A DNA stretch of 64,000 bases from Pseudanabaena sp. FACHB-1998 (GCF_014696355.1 NZ_JACJQA010000007.1:1-64000); one strand, 5' to 3'. Positions 17,796-26,777 are shown, numbered from the stretch's first letter. The notes: generated from the letters alone by a model not told the origin. Translations and numbers: made by a program.

Positions 17796-19313
17796 ATGTC
17801 AGCAATCAAAATTCTAGTGGTTGAAGACGAGGTAATTACAGCGCGAGTCATTTCTGAAGAATTAACTTCATTGGGATATATTGTCACCGATATGGTTACT
17901 TCCGATGAAGCGGCTCTGGCTAGCGTCTGCCAAAATATGCCCGATTTGGTATTGATGGACATCATTTTAAGGGGGTCGGCACAAGATGGCATTGCGATCG
18001 CCACGATCTTACGCGAAGAATTTCAAATTCCTGTGGTTTACATTACGGCGCATACAGATGAGTCAACTCTTACCCGCGCCAAAATTTCTGAGCCATTTGG
18101 CTATCTTGTCAAGCCCTTTGATGAAAGAGATTTGCGGGTTGTGATTGAAACATCCCTGTACAAACATCAAATGGAAAGGAAACTAGCCGAACGAGAGAAC
18201 TTTCTTTCCACGATTTTGAGATCGACCAGTGATGCCGTAATCGCTACTGATAGCGTAGCCATCGTTACTTATATGAATCCTGCTGCCGAAAGTTTAACAG
18301 GATGGTCACATTTAGAGGCTTTAGGAAGAAATGTGACTGAGGTCGTTCAATTGATCGATGAAAATAGCGGAGCTGAAGTCGCAAATCCAGTTCCTGCGGT
18401 ATTACAAACTGGGAAAGTAGCGTATCTCAAAGATTATACGGCGGTAATTGATCGGTATGGCATCAAAAAATCTGTTGGCGATAGTGCATCACCAATTCGT
18501 AAAGTCGCAGACTCAATCGATGGAGCGGTTTTGGTGCTTTGGGATATCAGCGATCGGCGCAAAGCCGAAACCTTGGAGTCCGAAAAAAGTGAAATTAGCC
18601 GAGCGCTAAACAACGAAAAAGAACTTAACAAGCTTAAATCCCAATTTATTGCGATGTCATCCCATGAGATGCGTACTTTTCTGACGAATATTATGCTTTC
18701 AGCCAATCTTTTAGAAGAACCTAATTATCCCGATGACAAGAAATTAAATCGATTAAAGCGAATTAAAGATGCGGTTGTGCAGATGACTATTTTAGTCGAA
18801 AATATGCTGACTCTTGGCAAATTCGCGCTGGGGCTATCCAATTTCAATCCAACTTCCATAGATTTAGAAAAACTTTGTTTAGACATTGTGGAGGAATTTA
18901 AGTACTTTCCTACTAAAAATGTACCGTTGGCGATTGACTTTTCCTGTGATGGCGATAATCAACTAGTTGATATTGATGTGAATTTGATAAGTTACATTCT
19001 CCGAAACTTACTGTCTAATGCGATTAAATATTCTGGCGAAGACGTTGATATTCAGCTTAGTCTTTCCTATGAGAGAGGCAGTCAGCCTAAAGCAATATTG
19101 CAGATTCAAGATCACGGTATTGGAATTCCTGAAGACGATTTACCCTCTGTGTTTAATCTTTATCATCGAGGATCTAATGTCAGTGGCATTAAAGGTACGG
19201 GGCTAGGATTGGCGATCGTTAAACATGCCGTGGATATTCATGGAGGTGAAATTACCTTAAAAAGTAAAGTCAATCAAGGAACTATTTTTACGGTGATTTT
19301 ACCAATTAATTAA
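17796..19313 (+). CDS. REC-PAS-histidine kinase hybrid
   Basis: A 505-residue protein with an N-terminal receiver (VVEDE, phospho-acceptor D55 in DLVLMDI, TAHTDE, and Lys in VKPF). A PAS domain follows (about 135-250, DAVIATDSVAIVTYMNPAAE), then a coiled linker, HisKA with H290 in SSHEMRTFLTNI, and HATPase_c (NLLSNAIKYSGE, DHGIGIPEDD, GTGLGLAI). The receiver-first order suggests it takes phosphate from a partner; the HisKA_2 kinase 16 bp upstream is the obvious candidate. The H-box has Phe where most kinases have Pro (HExRTP), which may alter phosphatase or kinase behaviour. A MITE lies just after the stop. Confidence 0.88.
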   Translation: MSAIKILVVEDEVITARVISEELTSLGYIVTDMVTSDEAALASVCQNMPDLVLMDIILRGSAQDGIAIATILREEFQIPVVYITAHTDESTLTRAKISEPFGYLVKPFDERDLRVVIETSLYKHQMERKLAERENFLSTILRSTSDAVIATDSVAIVTYMNPAAESLTGWSHLEALGRNVTEVVQLIDENSGAEVANPVPAVLQTGKVAYLKDYTAVIDRYGIKKSVGDSASPIRKVADSIDGAVLVLWDISDRRKAETLESEKSEISRALNNEKELNKLKSQFIAMSSHEMRTFLTNIMLSANLLEEPNYPDDKKLNRLKRIKDAVVQMTILVENMLTLGKFALGLSNFNPTSIDLEKLCLDIVEEFKYFPTKNVPLAIDFSCDGDNQLVDIDVNLISYILRNLLSNAIKYSGEDVDIQLSLSYERGSQPKAILQIQDHGIGIPEDDLPSVFNLYHRGSNVSGIKGTGLGLAIVKHAVDIHGGEITLKSKVNQGTIFTVILPIN

Positions 19314-19324
19314 TAGGAGGCTTA

Positions 19325-19464
19325 GAGCGTGTTTGAGAAGTTTTTTACCCCCTCTAACTCCCCCTTGAAAGGGGGAGGATTCAAGTTTCCCCCCTTTCAA
19401 AGGGGGGATTAAGGGGGGTAAAAGCAGAAATTTATGCTAGATAGGAGACTTCTCAAACACGCTC
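19325..19464. mobile_element. 140-bp MITE with TTA target duplication
   Basis: Terminal inverted repeats GAGCGTGTTTGAGAAGT (19325-19341, and inverted at 19448-19464) are flanked on both sides by TTA (19322-19324 and 19465-19467). The interior is a C/G-run palindrome (CCCCCTTGAAAGGGGG and CCCCCCTTTCAAAGGGGGG) with no coding capacity. A 3-bp TNA duplication fits mobilisation by an IS5/IS1031-type transposase, but none is in the window. Confidence 0.85.
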
Positions 19465-19530
19465 TTACGCCTTGGTTAAATGTGTTTTCTCTTCCTTATA
19501 AATTAATTGAGCAGTCACGGATCGGCTTTT

Positions 19531-20619
19531 ATGAAGCGAATTTTAGTTATTGAAGATAATTCCCTAATTTTAGAAGATATTCAAGATATTTTATCCTTAA
19601 ATAATTTTGATGTAATTACTGCTCAAAATGGGATTATTGGCGTGCAAATTGCCAAGGCAGTAATTCCTGATTTGATTTTGTGCGATGTGATGATGCCAGA
19701 ATTAGACGGATTTGGAGTTTTAATAGCGTTACGTCAGAATTCTTTGACAGCAACAATTCCAGTCGTTTTTCTCACTGCCAAAACAACTCGCGAAGATATT
19801 CGCGAAGGCATGGAGTTGGGAGCCGATGATTATTTAACTAAACCATTTACGGCTCTAGAGTTATTAAAAACAATTTCGGCAAGAATTGAGAAACAAGAAG
19901 CCCTTAGGCAAGCAAGTACTGCGAAATTAGACAACTTGAGGCGCAATATAGCTTCCTATTTACCCCATGAACTCCTAACGCCTCTACATGGGATTATGGG
20001 AATGGCAGATTTGCTATCCAACTTCCATGACAATATGACCGCTAATGAATTGATCGAATCCATTGCGGTTATTCAAAATAGTAGCGATCGCCTAAATAGA
20101 TTAGTGCAGAATTTTATCATCTTTTCTGAGTTGGAAGAGAAAGCAGCAGGTTCGCAAACTTGGCAGGATTATCCTCAAAATAATGATACTGAATCGGTAA
20201 TATTGCTAGCTGCGCGTACCTGTGCAGAAAAGGCAAATAGGACTGAAGATTTAGAAATGAATTTGGAAAGTGTTCCCCTCAGAATTGCGTCTAAGCATCT
20301 CAACAAAGTAATCGAGGAACTAGTTGATAATGCTTTTAAGTTCTCTCCAGTGGATAGTGCTGTCCGATTGTTTAGTACGCTCGATCAGAAATTTTTAAGC
20401 TTATATATTTGCGATCGCGGGCGTGGGATGACCACCGAACAAATAGCTAATATTGGCGCATATATGCAGTTTGATCGCCAATATTATGAGCAGCAAGGGA
20501 ATGGATTGGGTTTAATCATATCTAAGCGAATTATCGAATTATACGGTGGTGAGTTATCAGTAGAAAGTATTATCGGCAGACAAACTTCTGTCTGCATCAA
20601 GTTCCCTATTGGGCATTAG
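19531..20619 (+). CDS. REC-histidine kinase hybrid
   Basis: A 362-residue protein. The receiver (VIEDN, D52 in LILCDVMMPELDG, TAKTT, TKPF) is followed by a helical linker, HisKA with H146 in SYLPHELLTPLHGIMG, and HATPase_c (IEELVDNAFKFSP, CDRGRGM, GNGLGLIIS). I place the start at ATG 19531, directly before the receiver strand RILVIEDN; a TTG 24 bp upstream would add only polar residues. It is separated from the upstream kinase by the MITE, which may have broken or modified a former operon. No output domain is present, so it probably passes phosphate to, or receives it from, the kinases upstream. Confidence 0.87.
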   Translation: MKRILVIEDNSLILEDIQDILSLNNFDVITAQNGIIGVQIAKAVIPDLILCDVMMPELDGFGVLIALRQNSLTATIPVVFLTAKTTREDIREGMELGADDYLTKPFTALELLKTISARIEKQEALRQASTAKLDNLRRNIASYLPHELLTPLHGIMGMADLLSNFHDNMTANELIESIAVIQNSSDRLNRLVQNFIIFSELEEKAAGSQTWQDYPQNNDTESVILLAARTCAEKANRTEDLEMNLESVPLRIASKHLNKVIEELVDNAFKFSPVDSAVRLFSTLDQKFLSLYICDRGRGMTTEQIANIGAYMQFDRQYYEQQGNGLGLIISKRIIELYGGELSVESIIGRQTSVCIKFPIGH

Positions 20620-20649
20620 GGATGTGCGGCGAAGCCGCACATCCCTAAT
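20615..20649. terminator. hairpin at the end of the REC-kinase gene
   Basis: Perfect 16-bp arms (20615-20630 and 20634-20649, loop GAA; ATTAGGGATGTGCGGC). The TAG stop codon is in the left arm. Confidence 0.6.
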
Positions 20650-20662
20650 CTCAGCTTATACC

Positions 20663-20696
20663 AAATCACAAAAGTGTTGTCACACTTTTGTGATTT
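20663..20696. repeat. family C palindrome, copy 1
   Basis: Perfect 15-bp arms (20663-20677 and 20682-20696). The core AAAAGTGTTGTCACACTTT is found again, inverted, at about 26946-26964. It is followed by AAAACCCAAATCTTG. Confidence 0.6.
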
Positions 20697-20708
20697 AAAA
20701 CCCAAATC

Positions 20709-20761
20709 TTGTAATACCAAATGAAGAAATTGCTACGCCATTTCTTCATTTGGTATTACAA
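20709..20761. terminator. terminator of the aminopeptidase gene
   Basis: 25-bp arms (20709-20733 and 20737-20761) with one mismatch and loop TAC. The minus-strand stop codon is inside. The core GCTACGCCATTTCTT is nearly that of the hairpin at 5242-5290. Confidence 0.75.
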
Positions 20762-22666
20762 GGTACAGTTGGTGGTGAGCCATGCTCTTTCTTCTTCGGT
20801 AAGCAGGGGTGATAGTTTCTCGATCACTTTGGTGTAATAAGCCTCTAGCCATGCAATTTGTGACGGATTGAGCTTAGAGCGATCAATTAACTTTTTGTCA
20901 AAGGGAATATAGGTCAAAGACTCAAATTCATACCAAGGCGTAGAATTAGCTTCTTTCTCAGTGGTATTAGCTGATTTAGGCTGGAACTCCTTTACAAAAT
21001 AGAGATTTTCTAAGCGAATTCCACCCCACTTGGGCTGATAATATCCCGGCTCAATGCTGTTGATTGTACCGAGTTCAAGGGATTGGTTGACGCGCTTACT
21101 GATACCATTCGGTCCCTCATGGACATTGAGAAATACGCCCACCCCATGCCCAGTGCCATGTCCATAGTCTAGTCCACTTTGCCAAAGCGAAGAACGGGCA
21201 ATCCCATCGATTTGACTACCTGTGGTTCCTTTGGGAAATCTTTGCATGGCGCAATTGATATGAGATTTCAGGACTTCGGTGTAGCGATCGCGTTGTTCGG
21301 CGGTAGGTTCGCCAATACTTAGCGATCGCGTATCGTCGGTAGTACCACCGTAAAATTGGGAGCCTGAATCTAACAGCAATAAATCCCCCTTGATTAACTT
21401 GCACTCAGGATTGGGATTGCTGTAATGCACAATGGAGCCATTTGCGCCCGTTCCTGCAATCGTCGGAAAACTAAGATCATAGAATCCTTCTTGCTGTTTA
21501 TATAAACCTTCGATTTCATTAGCTACATCGCGCTCACTAATCGAAATATTGGCGCTGATCTGATCTTCTATCCATTTAATCGTTAAGGTCTTAGCCAAAC
21601 TTGCATTGAGGTTAGCTTGTTGCATTTGAGCAATTTCAATCTCATTTTTATGGGATTTGAAATTTTCTACGGGATGTTCGCCTTCAATGATTTTCGCCTT
21701 TGCTTCCTTCAGTTGCAGATAAGTTCCGAAGGTCGTTTGGGCGATCGCCATTAAGACATTTGGGACATTGTGATAATTAGTGACTAGCTCTTGAAGCTTC
21801 GGTAGATATTGGTTATATTCTAAAAGCTGTACCTGTCCCTCAAGGTGTTGCCGCACTGCGTCATCAATACGAGATGTATTCGTAAATAGATAGGCTGCAT
21901 TTTTGGTAACGATCGCATAGCTAATGAAGACAGGATTGCATTCCACATCACGACCGCGCAAATTATAGAGCCATGCGATCTGATCAAGTTTAGTTACAGG
22001 CAAAATTGAGGCTTTCTTTTTGTCCATTACTTGACGGACGCGCTCTAACTTTTTGGCTAGGCTTTCGCCAGTAATGGAGTCAGGCAATGGAATAACGGGC
22101 TGGTCACCAAAGGCGGGTATTGGCTCACTTTCTGCCCAAGGATTCTGCGATCGCACGGCATCCACCAGATTATCCACAATCGGAACTATCTCGATTCCAC
22201 TAGCTCCTAATTTTTCGGAAAATTGCCGATATTGAGAGACTGTAATCGTAAAGGGATCGATTCCTAGACGGAAGGACTGCAATTGATTAAGAGACTTCTG
22301 TCCAAGTTCCTCAAGGACTTCGGTTACGGTTTGATGCCCATCTAATCCCACTTTACAAACTTTTTGGAGATTTGCCTCCACTTGCATATCTGCTTGTTCG
22401 TAATAACGGGAATCAACAAATATCCATGCTTGATCGGCACTAATCAAGAAATCTCCTGCCGAGCCTGTGAAGCCACTAATCCATTGACGACGTTGTTTTG
22501 CTTCGGGAAGATATTCATTGAGATGTTCGTCCGCCGAGGGGACAAAATAAGCATCTAGTTTATGTTTGATAAGTTGCGATCGCAAAGCAGCAAATTTATA
22601 GGCAGTTCCAGTTAAATCAACGGATGTCAGTGGCAATTCGGTGGGCAAAGACTGTGATAAAACCAT
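20756..22666 (-). CDS. Xaa-Pro aminopeptidase, M24 family (aminopeptidase P1 type)
   Basis: A 636-residue cytosolic metallo-aminopeptidase that removes N-terminal residues before proline. Two creatinase-like N-terminal domains (about 20-170 and 190-340; FVPSADEHLNEYLPEAKQRR) precede the pita-bread M24 domain. The metal ligands are recognisable: Asp in LLLDSGSQF, Asp in GTTDDTRSL, His in HGTGHGVGVFLNVHEGP, Glu in NSIEPGYY and Glu in GGIRLENLYFV. The length matches the long eukaryote-like APP1 type rather than the 440-residue PepP. It appears monocistronic. Confidence 0.93.
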   Translation of the reverse strand: MVLSQSLPTELPLTSVDLTGTAYKFAALRSQLIKHKLDAYFVPSADEHLNEYLPEAKQRRQWISGFTGSAGDFLISADQAWIFVDSRYYEQADMQVEANLQKVCKVGLDGHQTVTEVLEELGQKSLNQLQSFRLGIDPFTITVSQYRQFSEKLGASGIEIVPIVDNLVDAVRSQNPWAESEPIPAFGDQPVIPLPDSITGESLAKKLERVRQVMDKKKASILPVTKLDQIAWLYNLRGRDVECNPVFISYAIVTKNAAYLFTNTSRIDDAVRQHLEGQVQLLEYNQYLPKLQELVTNYHNVPNVLMAIAQTTFGTYLQLKEAKAKIIEGEHPVENFKSHKNEIEIAQMQQANLNASLAKTLTIKWIEDQISANISISERDVANEIEGLYKQQEGFYDLSFPTIAGTGANGSIVHYSNPNPECKLIKGDLLLLDSGSQFYGGTTDDTRSLSIGEPTAEQRDRYTEVLKSHINCAMQRFPKGTTGSQIDGIARSSLWQSGLDYGHGTGHGVGVFLNVHEGPNGISKRVNQSLELGTINSIEPGYYQPKWGGIRLENLYFVKEFQPKSANTTEKEANSTPWYEFESLTYIPFDKKLIDRSKLNPSQIAWLEAYYTKVIEKLSPLLTEEERAWLTTNCTL

Positions 22667-22731
22667 GAATTTTTTTGCTATTAGAGATTAAGACATATTA
22701 TATTCAGTCTAACCGATCTCGTTATAGCGAT

Positions 22732-22832
22732 TAAGTACCTCGGCTTAATAAAACCAAGAACCCCAATAAGCTAATTCGCCCGCGAAGCGGGCGAATTAGC
22801 TTATTGGGGTTTTATATTTAGTTATGCCTATG
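22732..22832. repeat. family B palindromic element, copy 3 (both ends)
   Basis: The left end is TAAGTACCTCGGCTTAATA. The stem is a perfect 25-bp inverted repeat (22759-22783 and 22787-22811, loop GAA). The right end is TTATATTTAGTTATGCCTA. The stem core CTAATTCGCCCGC equals that of copy 2. Confidence 0.8.
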
Positions 22833-22882
22833 TGGATTAGAAGCAAAAAGATTGGGAAGCAATCTTTTTGCTTCTAATCCAC
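22832..22882. terminator. terminator of the DUF4278 gene
   Basis: Perfect 23-bp arms (22832-22854 and 22860-22882) with a 5-nt loop. The stop codon (22874-22876) is inside the right arm, which abuts the family B element. Confidence 0.8.
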
Positions 22883-23425
22883 GTAGGAACCACGATATTT
22901 AATTCTTTCCTTGGGTTTTGCAGCTTTTTGAGGAGAATCTTCGGGAGATAAAAGTTCTGCTTGGCTTTCAGAAGGAATATTTTGACCGTTAGGAGAATTT
23001 TCTATAACTACTCCTCGATATTTAAATACAGGTTGCTCTGTTTTTACTGGGAGTTCTTCAACTTCAATATCTGATTTTGTCCTTAAAGCTTCTCCATAGG
23101 AACTTCCTCGATAGCGCATAGTTTTACTAATATCTGCTCCAAGCACCTCCCTCTCTTCGGGATTTAATGGGGCATTTGGGCTAGATGAAGAATTATCCAT
23201 AGCTCTTGAGGCGGGAGGTGTGTAGAGTTTCGCTAATGCTTTAAAGCAGAAGTAGGGAAATACTACGGCGATCGCCAAAATCACTAATAGAGAATTGATA
23301 CTCGTAATTGTATTAGAAACGATATCTACATGATTTGTGGAAGCCCATACTGAAGTCAAGGAATAAACTGCAACAGCAGAGGCGATTTGCAAAGCTCGAT
23401 AAACAGATGACTTTTTCATGAGCAA
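22874..23425 (-). CDS. membrane-anchored DUF4278 protein with three YRG motifs
   Basis: A 183-residue protein with two N-terminal hydrophobic stretches (about 10-28, ALQIASAVAVYSLTSVWA; about 40-62, SLLVILAIAVVFPYFCFKAL). A polar tail follows with three spaced copies of a short motif, MRYRGSSY, FKYRGVVI and IKYRGSYV, the last at the extreme C-terminus. The YRG-x-Y motif is the mark of DUF4278, a short cyanobacterial domain of unknown function. The linkers between copies are disordered and rich in Pro, Ser and Glu. No partner is evident. The start ATG follows the reversed AACAATC-rich leader without a strong Shine-Dalgarno. Confidence 0.7.
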   Translation of the reverse strand: MLMKKSSVYRALQIASAVAVYSLTSVWASTNHVDIVSNTITSINSLLVILAIAVVFPYFCFKALAKLYTPPASRAMDNSSSSPNAPLNPEEREVLGADISKTMRYRGSSYGEALRTKSDIEVEELPVKTEQPVFKYRGVVIENSPNGQNIPSESQAELLSPEDSPQKAAKPKERIKYRGSYVD

Positions 23426-23734
23426 GCGGGCATATGTGCCTTGGATGAAATTGAATTAATTTCAGTGTGTCTAGGATAACAACAATCTATGAATTGATAT
23501 TACTCTATAGACTCAATAAGATACTTTAATTAAAGTAATGCCTATATTTAATAGCGATCGCCATTTTCGCTACGATTTCCTAACTTTGTCTCTAGCGAGT
23601 GGCGGCGCGAAGCGCCACCACTCGCTTTTGGGTTTGGGGCTTAACCAGACAAACCCAGAGCGTCACGTCACAATATTTGGCAACAGGACTGGCGACAGCT
23701 ATATTATGGTATCGCCGTAATTTTGGTAAGCGCA
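23426..23734. other. intergenic region with a degenerate family A element
   Basis: A 309-bp space between divergent genes. It holds the hairpin at 23595-23625 and a family A-like right end (AACAGGACTGGCGACAGC) at 23682-23699. No other structure is supported. Confidence 0.45.
23595..23705. repeat. family A element, degenerate copy
   Basis: 14-bp arms with one mismatch (23595-23608, GCGAGTGGCGGCGC; 23612-23625). The stem core equals copies 4 and 5. The right end AACAGGACTGGCGACAGCTATA occurs about 55 bp further on than in other copies, so there seems to be an insertion within the element. Confidence 0.5.
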
Positions 23735-24349
23735 ATGCAGGAATGGATCACAAACACAATGAACTCCCTAGGTTATCTGGGGATTGGGCTATTAATGTTT
23801 TTAGAAAATCTGTTCCCCCCCATTCCCTCAGAGTTGATTATGCCCCTCGCAGGCTATACGGCAACTTTTCCTAATTCTCAGATTCAAGTCTTGCCCGCGA
23901 TCGTGGTGGGGGTAATTGGCACGATTTTAGGCGCAATCCCTTGGTACTACGCAGGGCTGCTCTTGGGACAGAATCGTTTGGAGGTGTTAGCAGGACGCTA
24001 TGGCAAATGGATCGGCATTTCCGCAGGCGATATTGATAAATCTGTGCAATGGTTTCAAAAGCATGGCGCTAAGGCGGTATTGCTAGGGCGATTAGTTCCG
24101 GGGATTCGTACTTTGATTTCTGTCCCTGCGGGGATCAGTAAAATGCCCCTGTTGCCATTTTTTCTTTACTCGACCATTGGCACAGTGGGCTGGGTGGCTT
24201 TATTAACCTATGCGGGTTATTTTTTAGGCAAAAATTACAAGTTGGTGGAAGATTACATTGATGTGATTACAAAGGTTGTTGTTTTTGGGGTGCTATTCGC
24301 GATCGCTGCTTTTATTGGCTATCGCCTATGGAAGCGATCTCGATCTTAA
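23735..24349 (+). CDS. DedA family membrane protein
   Basis: A 204-residue polytopic inner-membrane protein of the DedA/VTT superfamily. It has the landmarks FLENLFPPIPSELIMPLAG near the N-terminus, RYGKWIG, and LGRLVPGIRTLISVPAG with the conserved Arg and Gly/Pro. Members move polyprenyl or phospholipid carriers or couple to proton motive force; the substrate here is unknown. I start at ATG 23735; a TTG 12 bp upstream is possible. A 21-bp-arm hairpin follows directly. Confidence 0.9.
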   Translation: MQEWITNTMNSLGYLGIGLLMFLENLFPPIPSELIMPLAGYTATFPNSQIQVLPAIVVGVIGTILGAIPWYYAGLLLGQNRLEVLAGRYGKWIGISAGDIDKSVQWFQKHGAKAVLLGRLVPGIRTLISVPAGISKMPLLPFFLYSTIGTVGWVALLTYAGYFLGKNYKLVEDYIDVITKVVVFGVLFAIAAFIGYRLWKRSRS

Positions 24350-24394
24350 AAAATTTCTTAAAAGTGTTGCGAAGCAACACTTTTAAGAAATTTT
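24350..24394. terminator. terminator of the dedA-like gene
   Basis: Perfect 21-bp arms (24350-24370 and 24374-24394), loop GAA, ending in T-runs. It is directly joined to the next palindrome at 24395. Confidence 0.8.
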
Positions 24395-24451
24395 CAAAAT
24401 AAAAGAGATTTAACCAACTGCTTAGCAGTTGGTTAAATCTCTTTTATTTTG
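24395..24451. terminator. terminator of rnhB
   Basis: Perfect 27-bp arms (24395-24421 and 24425-24451), loop TTA. The rnhB stop is inside the right arm. Two perfect palindromes, one for each convergent gene, stand back to back here. Confidence 0.82.
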
Positions 24452-25047
24452 AAAGATTTGCGGTGTAAGTCACTGTAGCCAAACTGGGCGATCGCCTGTC
24501 GATGCTTTGCAGTGCCGTAACCCTTATTAGTAGCAATATCGTAATCCTTGTAAATTTCTGATAATTCAATCATTTGGCGATCGCGCCATACCTTTGCCAC
24601 AATACTTGCCGCCGCGATCGCCAATGAGTGCGAATCCCCTTTAATTACAGTGGTTTGAGCAATAGGCGCGATTAGCTGAAAGCGTAGAGGCTGATTACCA
24701 TCGATGAGACAATGTTTTGGCTGCGGTTGTAACTGGGCGATCGCTCTTTCCATCGCCAATAAACTCGCTGACAGAATATTCATCGCATCTATTTCGGATA
24801 CTGAAGCGGAACCAATTGCATAGGCGATCGCGACTTCACGAATAACTAGATCTAGTTGCTCTCGTCTTTTGGCGGATAACTTCTTACTGTCGGTTACACC
24901 TAAGTTTTCTAAGTGGGTTAATTTATCCAAGGGCAGAATTACCGCCGCCGCCACAACTTCCCCAAATAATGCACCTCTCCCAACTTCATCTATCCCTGCA
25001 ACAGGATGATGTTCTATTTCCAATAATCTTAAATCTTCTTTTTCCAT
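24433..25047 (-). CDS. rnhB: ribonuclease HII
   Basis: A 204-residue type 2 RNase H that removes ribonucleotides misincorporated in DNA. The signature GIDEVGRGALFGEVV carries the first catalytic residues (Asp-Glu), followed by TDSKKLSAKRRE, the Asp in HCLIDGN, and IAAASIVAKVWRD with the last metal site. The length is normal. It lies 61 bp downstream of the GUN4-kinase stop on the same strand, but a perfect hairpin between them suggests separate transcripts. Confidence 0.95.
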   Translation of the reverse strand: MEKEDLRLLEIEHHPVAGIDEVGRGALFGEVVAAAVILPLDKLTHLENLGVTDSKKLSAKRREQLDLVIREVAIAYAIGSASVSEIDAMNILSASLLAMERAIAQLQPQPKHCLIDGNQPLRFQLIAPIAQTTVIKGDSHSLAIAAASIVAKVWRDRQMIELSEIYKDYDIATNKGYGTAKHRQAIAQFGYSDLHRKSFKIKEI

Positions 25048-25071
25048 ATTTTTGGTAACTAAAAGTCACAC

Positions 25072-25116
25072 CTAAATAACAGAGAAAATGGCTCTGCCAT
25101 TTTCTCTGTTATTTAG
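25072..25116. terminator. terminator of the kinase-GUN4 gene
   Basis: Perfect 21-bp arms (25072-25092 and 25096-25116), loop TCT. The kinase stop codon is inside the right arm, and the palindrome lies 24 bp before the rnhB start. Confidence 0.78.
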
Positions 25117-26662
25117 ATGCTGAGCATTTGTAAAAGCTCGACATTCTCTCTAAATTTTTATTGGGATCGCGGAGTAAAAATGGTAAATGACCAATGGGCG
25201 GGCTTTGAAAATTGGGCTGACGACCTTCGATATATTCCCATCTAGAAGCTGCGCGATCGTATGCAGTATCGATCGCTAACTCTCCCGATGGACTTATCCA
25301 GCCGCTTATCTCGTAGGTTTTACGAATATCTTTACCATTCTCTTCATAGATCTTTTTCTGAGGACTTAAGCCCTGCTTACCGTTGCTAGCCTGTGTCCAT
25401 AGTTGATCGATTAAAACCAAATCAGCGCAACTAATTCGATTAAATTCATCACTATAAAAGGTTCCATCTCTATAGGATTGACTACCTGCTGCTTTTAGCA
25501 ATTGGAGATAGGTTTCTTTATCGGCAGCTTTCCAGTTTTTGTCTTTGAGATAGATTTTTAGTTGGGTATAGTCAGGTTTACCATCATTAGATGTTTCACT
25601 ATTGGGAGTTATCGAAGGACTAGCCGAAGGAATGGCGGTCGGTTCTGGATTATTTGTAGGGCTAATTTTAGGGCTTTGGGGAGGACTAGCGATTGGTGAA
25701 GGAGCTATCAAATTTTTGAAAGTACCTGTACTAATTAGATAAAATCCTGAAGCACATACCATTAGTACAATTATCGATGGTAATAGCCAAGGATTTACGC
25801 TCACTTCGCGATCGTCCATGATTCGCGGCGATTGGTTACTCAATTTCGGCAACTTCACCATGTCCTTCAGGACTTCATCAACATTTTGGTAGCGATCGCG
25901 AGGATTGCAACGGGTCATGCGATCTAAGACTGTGGCAAATTCACGGCTAACTTTGGCATAGCTGCGCCAAGTAATCTCATTGTCGCGATCCCGCGAGAAT
26001 TGGCTGGGATGTTTGCCAGACAGCGCTTGCAGGGCTACCATTCCCAAGGAGTAAATATCGCTACAGGCGACAGACTGTCCGCGCTCCTGCTCGTAGGACA
26101 TATAACCGGGGGTTCCGATGGGCAAAGTTACCCTTGCTTTGTTATGGGCGCTAGCAACTTCCATTTGCACTTGCTTCACAGTGCCAAAATCAATGAGAAC
26201 TAATTTGCCATCATTATGGCGGCGAATAATATTACTAGGCTTAATATCGCGATGAATCACATTATATTTATGGACAAAATGGAGAATCTCGAGAATTTCT
26301 TTGATAATCTGCGCTACTCTTGCCTCAGCCATTTGACTAGCAGGCGGCATTTCAGTACTGAGAGGATGCCCTGCAATATATTCTTGAACTAGATAGAATT
26401 CTTTGTTTTCTTGGAAATAGGCATATAGTTGCGGAATGCGATCGTGTCTTCCTAATTCCTGTAATGTCTCCGCTTCTGCTTTAAAAAGCTCTAAAGCCTT
26501 TTGGGTAAAGACAGGATCGTCAATGGTGGGATTGAGATGTTTCACCACGCATTTAGGATTTTTGGGCAAACGGGTATCTTCAGCAAGGTAGGTTTGCGAA
26601 AATCCTCCTTCTGCTAATTCCCTAAGAATGCGATAGCGGCGATCGAGTAACTTGCCTTGCAT
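25109..26662 (-). CDS. Ser/Thr protein kinase with C-terminal GUN4 domain
   Basis: A 517-residue protein. The Hanks-type kinase (about 10-275) has a Gly-rich loop LAEGGFSQTYLAED, Lys41 in VVKH, HRDIKPSN (D139), DFG (D158) and GTPGYMSYEQ, so it looks catalytically complete. A single hydrophobic helix (about 291-311, LLPSIIVLMVCASGFYLI) and a Pro/Ser-rich linker follow. Residues about 366-515 match GUN4: YTQLKIYLKDKNWKAADKET, CADLVLIDQLW, GLSPQKKIYEE and a terminal PPIGHLPFLL. GUN4 binds Mg-porphyrins and bilins in chlorophyll synthesis and signalling. The kinase-TM-GUN4 order would place GUN4 across the membrane from the kinase, if the helix really spans it. Confidence 0.9.
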   Translation of the reverse strand: MQGKLLDRRYRILRELAEGGFSQTYLAEDTRLPKNPKCVVKHLNPTIDDPVFTQKALELFKAEAETLQELGRHDRIPQLYAYFQENKEFYLVQEYIAGHPLSTEMPPASQMAEARVAQIIKEILEILHFVHKYNVIHRDIKPSNIIRRHNDGKLVLIDFGTVKQVQMEVASAHNKARVTLPIGTPGYMSYEQERGQSVACSDIYSLGMVALQALSGKHPSQFSRDRDNEITWRSYAKVSREFATVLDRMTRCNPRDRYQNVDEVLKDMVKLPKLSNQSPRIMDDREVSVNPWLLPSIIVLMVCASGFYLISTGTFKNLIAPSPIASPPQSPKISPTNNPEPTAIPSASPSITPNSETSNDGKPDYTQLKIYLKDKNWKAADKETYLQLLKAAGSQSYRDGTFYSDEFNRISCADLVLIDQLWTQASNGKQGLSPQKKIYEENGKDIRKTYEISGWISPSGELAIDTAYDRAASRWEYIEGRQPNFQSPPIGHLPFLLRDPNKNLERMSSFYKCSASK

Positions 26663-26777
26663 AGTTGCCTTATAAATGAGCGCAGGTGCTAAGCACGCTC
26701 TCTATTTTATGGCAAGTTTTCCTATGTAGTTATGTTTAATTTATAAATTACTCCCTTCCCACCCCCAGAACCTGCCT

